From the NCBI GenBank assembly GCA_900546925.1, contig UREV01000003.1:1-64000 (forward strand): 64,000 nucleotides of DNA. The letters are read 5' to 3'. The notes under the pieces were generated by a model. That model was not told the DNA's origin and searched no databases. It saw nothing but the letters and a program-made list of their open reading frames with translations. This document shows positions 14,716 through 23,967 of this stretch, one piece after another. This DNA is from an uncultured Bacteroides sp. (GTDB lineage: Bacteria > Bacteroidota > Bacteroidia > Bacteroidales > UBA932). Every line of letters starts with the position of its first letter. Position 1 is the stretch's first letter. The position numbers and the translations under genes were made by a program.

Positions 14716-15679
14716 TACAGAATACCCTATCGATGCCGTCGTTACATGGGTGGACGGCAATGATCCTGCGCATAAGGCCAAGAGGGCCATGTACGGGAAA
14801 AAAGACGAGAGCCGCAACGATGATATCGGCGGAGATATCCGTTATACAAGTGTCGGTGAGATAAAGTATTGCATCGCATCGCTGCTTCGTTTCGCGCCTT
14901 TCCTGCGCACGATTTGGCTGATAACTGACAATCAGGATCCTATGATTTGGGATTTCTTGGAGCAGCATTTCCCGGGGCAGTCGTCCAAGGTGAAGATTGT
15001 GGACCATACGGTCTTGTATCGTGGTTATTCACAATATCTTCCGGTGTTCAACTCTCTGTCGATAGAGACGGTGATGTGGCGCATTCCGGGCCTCAGTGAG
15101 CATTTTATTTATCTCAATGATGATTTCATGCTGGTGGCTCCGACAACGCCTTCCGACTACTTCGTGGGAGAGAAGGCTGTCTGCTATGCGATGTGGTTCA
15201 GCCTGCCGTTTGCGAACTTGCTTCAGTTCCTGAAGCCTAAGAAGAACGGTCACAAAGTGTTCACTTTCAAGCATTCTATGGTCAATGCTGCCACAGCGAT
15301 AGGGGAGAAATGGAGATTTTTCCGCCTGGGGCACAATCCCCAGTCCATGAAAGTGAGCACGTTCAGCAAGTTTTTCGAGGAGCATCCAGACCTTATGATA
15401 TCGAATATGTCTTGCCGTTTCAGGGAGCAGCATCAGTATAATCCGGCGGAACTGTTTTTCCTGCTTTCTGCCAAGGAGGACAAGCTGATTCTGCATACCA
15501 AGAAGGGCGTGAATCTGTATCTTCTGCCTAAGGGACACAAGTACATGGAGAGCCATATACAGCGATTCAGGAATTCTACAACAGAGAAGTTCTGCTGCAT
15601 GAATTCCTTGGATTATGCGGCTCCTGAGGACCAGAAACTTGCTTTGGACTGGCTGGAGGAGCGTCTGGGTTTACGTTAG
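14708..15679 (+). CDS. Stealth-family sugar-phosphate transferase
   Basis: The 323-residue protein has the Stealth conserved regions. CR1 is PIDAVVTWVDGNDP at residues 7-20. CR2 (about 45-150) has IRYTSVGEIKYCIASLLRFAPFLR-type and IWLITDNQDP segments and FIYLNDDFMLV, an Asp-rich site. CR3/CR4-like segments lie in the C half (KHSM, then MSCRFREQHQYNPAE). Characterised members such as capsule polymerases and human GNPTAB move a sugar-1-phosphate from a nucleotide sugar onto another sugar, making phosphodiester links. It overlaps uvrA by 8 bp and converges with licD after 19 bp. I infer a role in surface glycan phosphodiester assembly with the LicD genes. Confidence 0.85.
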   Translation: MINTEYPIDAVVTWVDGNDPAHKAKRAMYGKKDESRNDDIGGDIRYTSVGEIKYCIASLLRFAPFLRTIWLITDNQDPMIWDFLEQHFPGQSSKVKIVDHTVLYRGYSQYLPVFNSLSIETVMWRIPGLSEHFIYLNDDFMLVAPTTPSDYFVGEKAVCYAMWFSLPFANLLQFLKPKKNGHKVFTFKHSMVNAATAIGEKWRFFRLGHNPQSMKVSTFSKFFEEHPDLMISNMSCRFREQHQYNPAELFFLLSAKEDKLILHTKKGVNLYLLPKGHKYMESHIQRFRNSTTEKFCCMNSLDYAAPEDQKLALDWLEERLGLR

Positions 15680-15698
15680 ATGATTTTCTGCGTGGGAT

Positions 15699-16529
15699 TT
15701 ATTTCCACAGAAACTTGATATAACGCTGTTTTGGCGTGCGTTTTTTCTTCGGAGGAAGAGTCATATAGTCCCCGTACATCATGGACAGAATCTTGTCATA
15801 GCGTGCGGGAGCTTTGAATTTTCTGCCTTCGAATTCCACATCTGTGTATTCTGAAAAATCATCCGCGTCGAAATATTCTTTAGCGTTTTCGGCGTCGGCT
15901 ACCTGGGATAAGTGGTTGAATGTCTTATTGCTATTTCCCAAGGAGATGATTTCATTGATATAACCTGCGATGGATTCCGGGCGTTGCTTCGCGTAGCGCG
16001 GGTTCAATGATTTTAAGGCATTGGCCCAAAGCTGTCGGAGGAGCGAGAATCTTTCTATCTTTCCGGCGTGAATTTTTCTCAGGCGGGTGTTGTACCTCTG
16101 GAGCAGGAACAGGCCGCCATAGTATTTTTCGAACTCGTCGTGGTCGTCGGGAACGTGGTCGACAGGGAATACGTCGATCCAGACGCCTGTCTTTATGCTC
16201 TTTCCATGCCACGGGATGTATGAACGGGTTATGGTTCTCTCTGTGTCACAGACTCTTCCGAATGCGATGAAACAGTCGGGAGTGTTGTTGCTGTCGACGA
16301 ATATGAATTTCCTGTTCTTATATGTTTCACGGAAACGATTGTAATCTTCTCTCGGCATGATAATGTCGATGTCGTCGTCCCATGGAATGAATCCTTTATG
16401 TCTGATGGCTCCGAGCAGTGTTCCGTATGCTAATGAGTATTTCAAGCCTTCTTTTTCGCAGAAATCAGCTATGTCTGTGAGTATCTCTAAGCTGAAGTCT
16501 TGGAGTTCTTTATGCGTAAGTCTTTTCAT
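15699..16529 (-). CDS. LicD-family phosphotransferase (copy 1)
   Basis: The 276-residue protein shows the LicD core SLAYGTLLGAIRHKGFIPW followed by DDDID at residues 51-55, the metal-binding acidic motif of this nucleotidyltransferase-fold family, then GVWIDVFPVDHVP. LicD proteins transfer a phospho-alcohol such as phosphocholine from its CDP ester to a cell-surface sugar. It is the last gene of the minus-strand set aminotransferase - cytidylyltransferase fusion - licD, which suggests the fusion supplies its CDP-activated donor. No licA, licB or licC is present, so the donor is probably not imported choline. It is distinct in sequence from the second LicD at 19084. Confidence 0.9.
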   Translation of the reverse strand: MKRLTHKELQDFSLEILTDIADFCEKEGLKYSLAYGTLLGAIRHKGFIPWDDDIDIIMPREDYNRFRETYKNRKFIFVDSNNTPDCFIAFGRVCDTERTITRSYIPWHGKSIKTGVWIDVFPVDHVPDDHDEFEKYYGGLFLLQRYNTRLRKIHAGKIERFSLLRQLWANALKSLNPRYAKQRPESIAGYINEIISLGNSNKTFNHLSQVADAENAKEYFDADDFSEYTDVEFEGRKFKAPARYDKILSMMYGDYMTLPPKKKRTPKQRYIKFLWK

Positions 16530-16538
16530 TATAAGTGC

Positions 16539-17879
16539 TTATGCTAATTTATATAGATTTTCTCCTCTGATGTATCTGTCCTGGACGTCTGTCATGGCCA
16601 TCATTTCTTTGCCTGACAGGATGCCTGATGTGTTTCCAGGTGACAGGATGTCCGTAATGAATTCCCGGATTTCGTATCTCAGACCTTCTCCCATGAATGG
16701 AATGAAGCATTTTTTGTTCTTATTTTGGTCTTCGAAGCGGAATTCGAAATAGTCCGTCTTCCACCATGGTGCCGGGACATAGACATATCCGTGTGTGCCG
16801 GAAATGACCATATTTCCTTCTGTTTTCGCACCGAGCCCTACCTGGAATGATGCGGTGGCTGAATCATAGCGGAATACGGCTTTCGTGTAGATGTCCACAC
16901 CGTTCTTCATTTTCGAGTAGAAGTTTATGTTTCTGTACTCTGTCCCGAGGAGTTTCAGGATAGGAAGAACTGGAAAACAAGCGTTTTCGCTCATGCTGCC
17001 TCCGTATCTGGAGCTGTTCATCTTGTCGGAACTTTCGTCCGTGATGGTGGTTATGGATGCGTTGATGTCCACGATGTCACCGATGGCTCCTGATTTGAGC
17101 ATGACTACGAGGTGCCTGAATGCCGGACAATATGCGGTCTTGTGTGCGATCATCAGGACCAGATTATTCGTTTTGGCCAATGTCAAGAGTTCTTCCGCCT
17201 CTTCATTTCTCAGTACGAAAGGAGTTTCGCAGAGGACATGTTTTCCGGCTTCGAGAGCTTCCTTTACATAGTGGTAATGAGTGTAATGCGGTGTGGCTAC
17301 ATAGACGGCGTCGCAATTGTCCAGAAGTTGTTCATATGTCTCTGCGGCTACCGGAATGTCGTGGGCTTTGCAGAATCTGCGGCATTCTTCATGGTCGATG
17401 CTGTAGTTTGCCGCTATGGTCACACATGTGACGAAATCTGATTCGGGTATGAATCTGCCTGCTATGCTGCCTGAACCGGCGATACCGATTCTGACATTCT
17501 GCTCGTTGCGTATTTGTGTGCTGGAAATGCCTTCTGTACGTGGAAGATATACGACTTTGCAGAATTCGTTCAGGTAGTCGAATTTCCCTTCCCAGTCAGA
17601 GCCGATTGCGAAGATGTCGACGCCATATTTCTGGACGTCATCTATCTTCTGACCGACATATTCCTCGATTATGATTTTATCTGCATAACCGGTATTTCTT
17701 ACGGCCTCGATTCTTTCTACGAGGCTGTCATGAGTGTTCAGTTTGCCACGTTCCAGGTCGAAGTTGTCCGTGGTTATTCCTACAATCAGATAGTCTCCGA
17801 GTTCCTTGGCCCGTTTGAGAAGATTTATGTGCCCCTGATGAAGCAGGTCGAAGGTTCCGTATGTTATGACTTTTTTCAT
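16539..17879 (-). CDS. Cytidylyltransferase fused to a degenerate Gfo/Idh/MocA domain
   Basis: Residues 1-127 are a TagD/GCT-type cytidylyltransferase with GTFDLLHQGH (HxGH at 14-17) and RTEGISSTQIR, as in glycerol-3-phosphate cytidylyltransferase. It would couple CTP to a phospho-alcohol. Residues 128-446 resemble Gfo/Idh/MocA oxidoreductases: Rossmann GIAGSGSIA (132-140), then GKHVLCETP. The family's catalytic EKP lysine is Thr219, and the usual GGG..D.G..H segment reads GGSMSENACFP, so redox activity is doubtful. The length (446) is about that of the two domains added. The start overlaps the aminotransferase stop by one base. I infer that it makes a CDP-ester for the LicD proteins; the substrate is unknown. 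Confidence 0.85.
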   Translation of the reverse strand: MKKVITYGTFDLLHQGHINLLKRAKELGDYLIVGITTDNFDLERGKLNTHDSLVERIEAVRNTGYADKIIIEEYVGQKIDDVQKYGVDIFAIGSDWEGKFDYLNEFCKVVYLPRTEGISSTQIRNEQNVRIGIAGSGSIAGRFIPESDFVTCVTIAANYSIDHEECRRFCKAHDIPVAAETYEQLLDNCDAVYVATPHYTHYHYVKEALEAGKHVLCETPFVLRNEEAEELLTLAKTNNLVLMIAHKTAYCPAFRHLVVMLKSGAIGDIVDINASITTITDESSDKMNSSRYGGSMSENACFPVLPILKLLGTEYRNINFYSKMKNGVDIYTKAVFRYDSATASFQVGLGAKTEGNMVISGTHGYVYVPAPWWKTDYFEFRFEDQNKNKKCFIPFMGEGLRYEIREFITDILSPGNTSGILSGKEMMAMTDVQDRYIRGENLYKLA

Positions 17880-18931
17880 TACTGTTCTTCTGATTCCAGT
17901 TCGTGGATATGCTTTGCCAGGTTTCTCAGTTCATCATCTGATTGGAGACCCATGTGTGATATGCGGTAAAAGCCCGGAACTGAACCAGGCATGATGTAGG
18001 TGTCGTATTTGTCTATCAGACCGCGGAATACTTTGCGCTTTTCGGTGTCTCTGGTCTGGATGGCAGTTATCGCGTAGGACGGATGCTCTGCCGGCATTGG
18101 CCAGCCATATTTCCGGCATTCTTCGCGGAATACTTCAGCGCGGTGGCGTACTTCCTGAATGTTTTGGTGTTCACCTCCTTGCGCTTCGAGCTCCTTCAGT
18201 CTTGCGTGCAACTGCAGGTATATCGTGGTGGCCGGGCTGAACGGGGTCTGGCCGCGTCTGAGGTTGTCGAGGTTCTCTTCGAAGTCCCAATAGTAACCGT
18301 TGTGCGCGAATTTGTAACCATTGAGTTTAGCGCTCAGAAATACGACCGACAGGCCCGGAGGAACGTTAAGTCCTTTCTGGGTGCTGGTGATGCAGATGTC
18401 GATTCCGAGTTCGTCCATGTTCAGGTCTTCGGCCAAGAATGAGCTGATGACGTCTACTACGAGTGAGATGTCGTGTTTGCGGCAAATTTCTGAAATCTTG
18501 TCCAACTGGTAGAGGACTCCTGTCGAAGTTTCGTGATGTTGGCAGAGGAAAACATCTGGTCTCTCGGTTTCTATGGTCTTTTCAAGTAGTTTATAGTCAA
18601 TATCTTTTCCTGGAGTTACCTGAAAGTCTACGGCCGGCACGTTATAGTATTTGCACAGTGAAACCCAGCGTTTCCCGAAAGAACCGCCATTTATCACAAT
18701 CGCTTTTTTTTTCGTGATTACGTAGTTTTCGACAGTTGCAGCCATGGCGCCGGTTCCGGAGCCTGTATATATTATCGTTTTTCCGTCTTTGCAGTGAATA
18801 AGGTCCAGCAGAATTTTTTCTGACTCCAGATTAATGGCAGAGAACTCGTCAGTCCTCATGTATGGAATCGGTTCTGCGCCAAGTTTGGCAATATCGTCAT
18901 TAATATTGCCTGGGAATACATATGAAAACAT
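17879..18931 (-). CDS. Class V PLP-dependent aminotransferase
   Basis: This 350-residue fold-type I enzyme resembles the alanine-glyoxylate / 2-aminoethylphosphonate transaminase branch. YTGSGTGAM (55-63) binds the PLP phosphate, HHETSTG (132-138) and D160 in SLVVDVISS contact the cofactor, and the PLP lysine is K186 in STQKGLNVPPG. It heads the minus-strand set with the cytidylyltransferase fusion and licD. I infer that it aminates a small keto compound whose phosphate or phosphonate is then CDP-activated. 2-Aminoethylphosphonate and serinol phosphate are precedents in other bacteria; pepM and ppd are not in the window. A -7 box TAATTTTG (complement of 18956-18963) precedes it. Confidence 0.88.
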   Translation of the reverse strand: MFSYVFPGNINDDIAKLGAEPIPYMRTDEFSAINLESEKILLDLIHCKDGKTIIYTGSGTGAMAATVENYVITKKKAIVINGGSFGKRWVSLCKYYNVPAVDFQVTPGKDIDYKLLEKTIETERPDVFLCQHHETSTGVLYQLDKISEICRKHDISLVVDVISSFLAEDLNMDELGIDICITSTQKGLNVPPGLSVVFLSAKLNGYKFAHNGYYWDFEENLDNLRRGQTPFSPATTIYLQLHARLKELEAQGGEHQNIQEVRHRAEVFREECRKYGWPMPAEHPSYAITAIQTRDTEKRKVFRGLIDKYDTYIMPGSVPGFYRISHMGLQSDDELRNLAKHIHELESEEQ

Positions 18932-18943
18932 TATCGTTGTATA

Positions 18944-18972
18944 TTGCTTGTCTTACAAAATTACTACTTTTG
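18944..18972. promoter_or_regulatory. Overlapping divergent promoters of the aminotransferase and second licD
   Basis: Plus strand: TTG (18944-18946), an 18-bp spacer, TACTTTTG (18965-18972), facing licD copy 2. Minus strand: TAATTTTG (complement of 18956-18963), facing the aminotransferase. The boxes interleave, so the two directions could compete. Confidence 0.55.
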
Positions 18973-19083
18973 CACATATATAGATGACAGAACATATGAA
19001 AATGTTGCATGGAACTTCGAGTTTTTATGCTTTTTTCATGAATTGTATGTTACTTTATCGTTAAATAATAAAAATTGAAAACA

Positions 19084-19917
19084 ATGGTTCAGCTTACCAA
19101 GCCGCAAATTCATTCGGTGTTGTTGGAAATTCTGAAAGAAGTGGACAGCTTCTGTAAGGAGAAGGGTCTTCGTTATTCCATGGCTTATGGAACTCTTCTC
19201 GGGGCAGTACGTCACAAGGGATTCATTCCTTGGGATGACGATATCGATATTCTTATGCCACGTCCTGATTTTGAGAGGTTTGTGGCTGAGTTCGGTAAGG
19301 AGCCTGGAGCGAGATACCGCTGTCTGTATAATACAGATAACGAAAATGAGTGTTTTATGCATTTTTTCGCCAAGGTACATGATTCCTGGACTGTAAGCAA
19401 TCAGGGAAATTCTGTGAAATACCGTTTTGGTCTGAATATCGATATTTTTCCGGTGGATGGTAAGCCGGATGACGTGAATGTCCAGCGTAAGATGGAGCGT
19501 ATGTTGTCATCTTGCTCTCATCGTTTGAATATCTGCGGTACAGGATTCCGTCTTTTCGATTTCCATCAGCCGCTGTTCTCGAAACTGTCCGCTCATTTGC
19601 ACGGGGAGCAGTATTGGATCAGGAAGATGCTGGAGACCATGCGCAAGTATGATTTCGACAAATGTGCCAAGGCCGGATCTGTTTCAGTCAAGTACAATGG
19701 CCTGAGGGAAATTTTCGACAGAAGCATGTTCGAGAATTATACTGAGCTCGAATTCGAAGGACTGCGCTTCCCGGCGTTTACAGGATGGGAGGAGTTTTTG
19801 TCACAGCAATATGGTGACTATATGCAGCTCCCACCCGAGAACAAACGCAGGACGCACAATATAACCGCCTATCTTAAAGATGGTTATGATATGGCAAATG
19901 TTATGACGGAGTTATAG
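19084..19917 (+). CDS. LicD-family phosphotransferase (copy 2)
   Basis: The 277-residue protein has the same layout as copy 1: SMAYGTLLGAVRHKGFIPW, DDDID at residues 51-55 and GLNIDIFPVDGKP, and near the end QQYGDYMQLPPENKR. It would transfer a CDP-activated phospho-alcohol to a surface glycan. I used the ATG at 19084; a TTG nine bases earlier is possible. It is divergent from the aminotransferase, sharing the promoter region. Its stop overlaps the convergent fimbrial lipoprotein stop by 6 bp. Two different LicD proteins suggest two acceptor sites or two donors. Confidence 0.88.
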   Translation: MVQLTKPQIHSVLLEILKEVDSFCKEKGLRYSMAYGTLLGAVRHKGFIPWDDDIDILMPRPDFERFVAEFGKEPGARYRCLYNTDNENECFMHFFAKVHDSWTVSNQGNSVKYRFGLNIDIFPVDGKPDDVNVQRKMERMLSSCSHRLNICGTGFRLFDFHQPLFSKLSAHLHGEQYWIRKMLETMRKYDFDKCAKAGSVSVKYNGLREIFDRSMFENYTELEFEGLRFPAFTGWEEFLSQQYGDYMQLPPENKRRTHNITAYLKDGYDMANVMTEL

Positions 19918-22674
19918 GATGTCCGAGTAGAACGGGGTCTGGTATTCCTGTGCTATCGGGGATGCTTCTATGACATATCGGCCTATGTTTGCCAGCAGGG
20001 AAGTCTGGTATTGGCCATAGTCTCGTGTTATTCTGAAGAACCCTTTGAATGCAGGATATTTTTTGGCATTCGACCTCGTTATGACAATGCTTCTCTCAGC
20101 AGGCATCTGGGAACCGTCCTTGTTCAAAGGAATGAAACTGGAGACTGTCCTTTGGGATATGTTGATTCCGGTTTTACCTGTTCCCATGCTCAGGTTGTCC
20201 CACAACAGGCCTGTCAGTTCATTTTCTCTTTCCTCGCAGAACGGGTATCTGTTGTTTTCGTCGAAGCCTGACGGTACCAGAGTGAGAACCCTGTATTCCT
20301 TCTCGCGAAAAGAATACTTTTCCCATTCTTTGAACGGTACCAGTCCTAGAGGCTTGTTTCCGGTTATGAATGTCTGGTCCTGACTCTCTTCTCCGTATAT
20401 CTGATAGTCATTTACCAAATTGTCCGGTTTTACGAGCAGAGGCAGGCTTTTCTGCCATATTTCGGAGTATTTCGGCGAGGCGAAGCAGATATTGTAAGGG
20501 ACATAGCTGAAGCATACGTAACCTGGCATGAAGTCCACCTGAGCCGTTACGGTGAATTCCAATATGATGTCTTGCATCCAATAACCTTCGTGTGTCTTAT
20601 TTGTGTAAGGGTTGGTTACCGTTCCTCTGAAGCAGAATGCCCCGCAGGTGAAGAATGGAACTTTGTTTACAGTAAAATCCCGTTCCGGAGCCAGGAAGTT
20701 GATGGACATTTTTCCGTTGGTCACGCCGTCAATGCTCATGCTTGAGCAGCCTGTTTCCGGGTTGGCATAAGCTGTCTTGGCCTGTGTTGTGGAGAACGAA
20801 GGTGATGTCCTGACAAATGACCATTCGGCGTGAGTTGTTCCCGCCTTGCCTTGGTACAGGTCCAGAATGTGATTCTCCCTGTGTTCCTCCGCTGTTTTGG
20901 CGTGGATAGACAACTGGCTGTTGGTCAGCTCTCCCAGATATCTTTGTCCGGGGAAGGCAGCATTGACAGTACAATTTACTTTGGCGGTTTCGGCGCAGCC
21001 CAGTCTGTTGGATATGTTGAGCCTTGTGTCTCCGGCTAAGGCGCCGTATAACATTCCGGACAAAATTTTTCTGCTGTTTTTCATCTGGGCAGAAGTAGGA
21101 TAATCCAGTTTTATCCCGGCGTAAGATGAAGATGTTATGTCTATCGCGGATATGAAATCTGAACGGAAACTTCCATAGATGTCTCCGTCAGGACACTCGG
21201 TCGTGGTCCATCCCAATTCTTTAGCGATTCTCTTGTCCGGGATGGTGAAATCGTCCGGGCTCATGGCTGCCCCGTCATTGTCAGTAAGCACAAGGTCGAC
21301 AGCTTTCGCGTCGTATCCGTCTTCGTTCAATGTCGCGGAATACAAGTCGTTGAGTTTTCCGGTCTCACGAATCCTGCATTCCGGCGTGCTTGGGGCCGGA
21401 ATATCCAACTCTTTGGAGGAAGCTTCTGATCTCAGATATAGTTTAGTTCCAGTGCCTTTCGAGGATTCAGGAGATGCATAGAGGAAGACATCAGTAGTGG
21501 ATACTGACGGGATATAGTACAAGATATAGCCATTGTTCAGGCTTATATATTTCTGAGGGTCGGATGACTCTTCGCCGATGGTTATGGTTCCGTTTCCGTC
21601 GCTTATGCTGACCGGTGATGTCGCTGATGCTCCGGGAATGGATATGCGTCCCCATTGTCCCAGGTATTCGGGGATTATGAAACTGCCCAATCCGTTCAGC
21701 GGATCTGTCTTCATTTCCGATGTGTCGATAAGCCAACTGATTTTGCTGAGGCCGTCTTGAGATGCCGTCATTTCCACGACGCATTCAGTGTTTCTTGTCA
21801 GGGAAAAATCGCTGGAGGCGTTGTGCCCAAGGAAGAAACGATATTTCACGTTTCCGTATACTCCGTCTGCAGTACTCTGGTCGAAGGTCCCGGTAACTTC
21901 GATATACGTGCACGACTTAGCTTTGCCTGGAATGTTGTCCGGAATCTTGTTCCAAGGGTCGTTGTTTCCGGACAACAGTTCGCCCTGATGGTTTTCCAGG
22001 GCATAGAAGTAAACTGTGCCTCCCGCATTCAGATTGTAAATATCTTCCGCAGATGCATAGTCCCCATGTTCTTCGATTCGTTCAGGTGTACTTCCGTCGG
22101 AAGTGAATGGTCTTATGTCCAATGCCGCCTGGCATAGGCGCACACTTTTTACCGTGAGGCCCGGGATAGCGGAAGCATTGAACCTGAACCCGCATTTGGC
22201 GACCATCCTGGTCAGGGTGACAGGAATTTCTGAACGGTCGAGGTTGTTTGTGTTGAGGTTCAGAATGGCCGTATAGGGCAGGGGCGTTCCTGCCAATGCC
22301 GATGATGCGTCGATTCTGTAACGCCATTCGGAAAGCTCTTTTTCCGTGGCGAAGTCTTTCATCTTCCCCAGGTTGGCAGCGATATATACGGTGAATTCTC
22401 CGGACGGAAGAATAATCTTCGCCCTGGATGACTCTTCGGTGAACAAATGTCCGCAGGCTATTCCGTCGCTGAACGCGAAAATGTTAATGTTCACGATCTT
22501 GTCTTCGGCCAGGTCAATGCTGCTTTTTACATCGCAATCGGCTGTCTTCAAGTCAAATGTGATCACGCGGTCATGTTCCGTATTCTCTGAAAGCGTGTTA
22601 TTGCAGGACCATAGGGTGAGGAGTCCTGTCAGAGTGCTTAATAGCATTCTGCTGATGTTTTTAGATGTATGCAT
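19912..22674 (-). CDS. Large DUF4906-type fimbrial lipoprotein
   Basis: The 920-residue protein starts with a lipoprotein signal (LLTLWSC, Cys at about residue 24). Its first 330 residues follow the fimbrillin/Mfa-like plan: VNINIFAFSDG near 60, EIPVTLTRMVAKCGFRF near 155, then VKYRFFLGHNASSDFSLTRN, a stretch typical of DUF4906. The remaining 590 residues are beta-rich extracellular-type sequence that I cannot assign, with several cysteines. Its size and last position in a three-gene operon suggest a tip or adhesin component. This is inferred from position, not from a binding motif. It is 11 bp downstream of the next fimbrial gene. Confidence 0.75.
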   Translation of the reverse strand: MHTSKNISRMLLSTLTGLLTLWSCNNTLSENTEHDRVITFDLKTADCDVKSSIDLAEDKIVNINIFAFSDGIACGHLFTEESSRAKIILPSGEFTVYIAANLGKMKDFATEKELSEWRYRIDASSALAGTPLPYTAILNLNTNNLDRSEIPVTLTRMVAKCGFRFNASAIPGLTVKSVRLCQAALDIRPFTSDGSTPERIEEHGDYASAEDIYNLNAGGTVYFYALENHQGELLSGNNDPWNKIPDNIPGKAKSCTYIEVTGTFDQSTADGVYGNVKYRFFLGHNASSDFSLTRNTECVVEMTASQDGLSKISWLIDTSEMKTDPLNGLGSFIIPEYLGQWGRISIPGASATSPVSISDGNGTITIGEESSDPQKYISLNNGYILYYIPSVSTTDVFLYASPESSKGTGTKLYLRSEASSKELDIPAPSTPECRIRETGKLNDLYSATLNEDGYDAKAVDLVLTDNDGAAMSPDDFTIPDKRIAKELGWTTTECPDGDIYGSFRSDFISAIDITSSSYAGIKLDYPTSAQMKNSRKILSGMLYGALAGDTRLNISNRLGCAETAKVNCTVNAAFPGQRYLGELTNSQLSIHAKTAEEHRENHILDLYQGKAGTTHAEWSFVRTSPSFSTTQAKTAYANPETGCSSMSIDGVTNGKMSINFLAPERDFTVNKVPFFTCGAFCFRGTVTNPYTNKTHEGYWMQDIILEFTVTAQVDFMPGYVCFSYVPYNICFASPKYSEIWQKSLPLLVKPDNLVNDYQIYGEESQDQTFITGNKPLGLVPFKEWEKYSFREKEYRVLTLVPSGFDENNRYPFCEERENELTGLLWDNLSMGTGKTGINISQRTVSSFIPLNKDGSQMPAERSIVITRSNAKKYPAFKGFFRITRDYGQYQTSLLANIGRYVIEASPIAQEYQTPFYSDIL

Positions 22675-22685
22675 GGCGTTGTTGT

Positions 22686-23963
22686 TTAGTTTACTTCGAT
22701 ATAGACCATGGCGGCGTCACTTGTGGGAGTTCCGGCTTCCACATAAACGATTCCGCTACCTCTGGATTTCAGTTCCAATGTGACTCCATGTCCGTCTTTG
22801 TCCATTTTGTAGTCATAGATTCCACGGCTTTTGTCGAATTCCAGTTCCTCTTTTCCGAATTCCAGACGGCATCCTTTCGGCGTTACTTCAGCCCAGATAT
22901 GCACTTTTTCACCGACATGTCCCTCGATATAGTTACCAGGAAATATCGTGATGTGTGCATCTCCGTAATAAGCCAATCCGGTCTTGTCTACTCTCCAGCT
23001 GTTCTCGACAATGCCGTCTTTCTCCGGCTTGACAGTCAGATGGTAGTTACAGTTCCTTTCAATGTCGAAGTTTTTCGGTCCGTCACCGAGGTAGAATCGG
23101 TATACAAGGTATTCATCCGGTCTCGAATACATGGATTCTGACCTGTATTCGGCTTTTATTTCGATGTATGAGCAAACTTCCGACAATGCATCAGAGCTTT
23201 CGAGGATTTTGTCTTTTTCGTCTTTTGCCTTGGGAAGCAAGTCGCCTTGCATGTTCTCAAGCATGTACAGGCTGATCTCCTCGCTTATTCCGGGTTTCTT
23301 GTCAATGTTCAGGTTATATGTTTCAGTAAAACTCTTGCTGAATCCTCCGCTGAAGATGTCGGTATTCCCTGTGGCTTTGCTTTGGCCGAACGCGAGGGCT
23401 GATTTCGGGCTTCCTCCGATTCTGACGCTTCGCACGCTATATTGGACCCCCGCTGCCAGAGCTGTCCTGTCGATGTTCATCGAGATTTTGGCCATCATTC
23501 TCGTGAGGGGTATGGTCAATGATTTTGAGGCCTTGTCTTTTTTCGCCTTGCCGCTCATCGGAATGCCGCGGGAGTATTCATCCGGATATGCCATGTGATA
23601 ACGGTAGGACATCAGGTCTCCAAGGTTTTCTATTCCTGTTATCTTATATCCGAAATTTGCGCAGGCATAAGCCATGCATGACTTGTCCTTTATCCAGCGG
23701 AAACTGGTCTCGGCTCCTTTATCCGTCATCGTGAGCTTGTCGGAATCTATGAAGCGGGCGTCCTCCAGATTTCCTTTATCGTCGAAGATGAAGAGGTTAA
23801 TATCATGGATATACGTTTCTTCCGGATCTTTCGACTTGGTAGTATAATCTATACCGGTATAGAATCGGATGATGAAATCCGATTCGTCCGGGACGATGCC
23901 TTCTACTCTGCCACATGCCATGGACAGTAATGTGGTTATGGTTATCAACAGACAGTTTCTCAT
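22686..23963 (-). CDS. Fimbrillin-like DUF4906/Mfa-type lipoprotein
   Basis: The 425-residue protein has a lipobox LLSMAC (Cys at about residue 17). YIHDINLFIFDDKG near residue 50, IPLTRMMAKISMNI near 150 and YLVYRFYLGDGPKNFDIERNCNYHLTV near 290 correspond segment by segment to motifs in the neighbouring 920-residue protein. This is the signature order of Bacteroidota fimbrial accessory lipoproteins. It ends with a beta-sandwich tail resembling a bacterial Ig fold (GSGIVYVEAGTPTSDAAMVYIEV). It is the middle gene of three. A role in fimbrial stalk or tip assembly on the outer membrane is inferred. Confidence 0.75.
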   Translation of the reverse strand: MRNCLLITITTLLSMACGRVEGIVPDESDFIIRFYTGIDYTTKSKDPEETYIHDINLFIFDDKGNLEDARFIDSDKLTMTDKGAETSFRWIKDKSCMAYACANFGYKITGIENLGDLMSYRYHMAYPDEYSRGIPMSGKAKKDKASKSLTIPLTRMMAKISMNIDRTALAAGVQYSVRSVRIGGSPKSALAFGQSKATGNTDIFSGGFSKSFTETYNLNIDKKPGISEEISLYMLENMQGDLLPKAKDEKDKILESSDALSEVCSYIEIKAEYRSESMYSRPDEYLVYRFYLGDGPKNFDIERNCNYHLTVKPEKDGIVENSWRVDKTGLAYYGDAHITIFPGNYIEGHVGEKVHIWAEVTPKGCRLEFGKEELEFDKSRGIYDYKMDKDGHGVTLELKSRGSGIVYVEAGTPTSDAAMVYIEVN

Positions 23964-23967
23964 GATT

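Noticed and set aside
14708..19917. A classical lic phosphocholine locus
   Set aside because: Choline kinase (licA), choline permease (licB) and LicC-type cytidylyltransferase are missing; the cytidylyltransferase present is of the TagD type and is fused to another domain.
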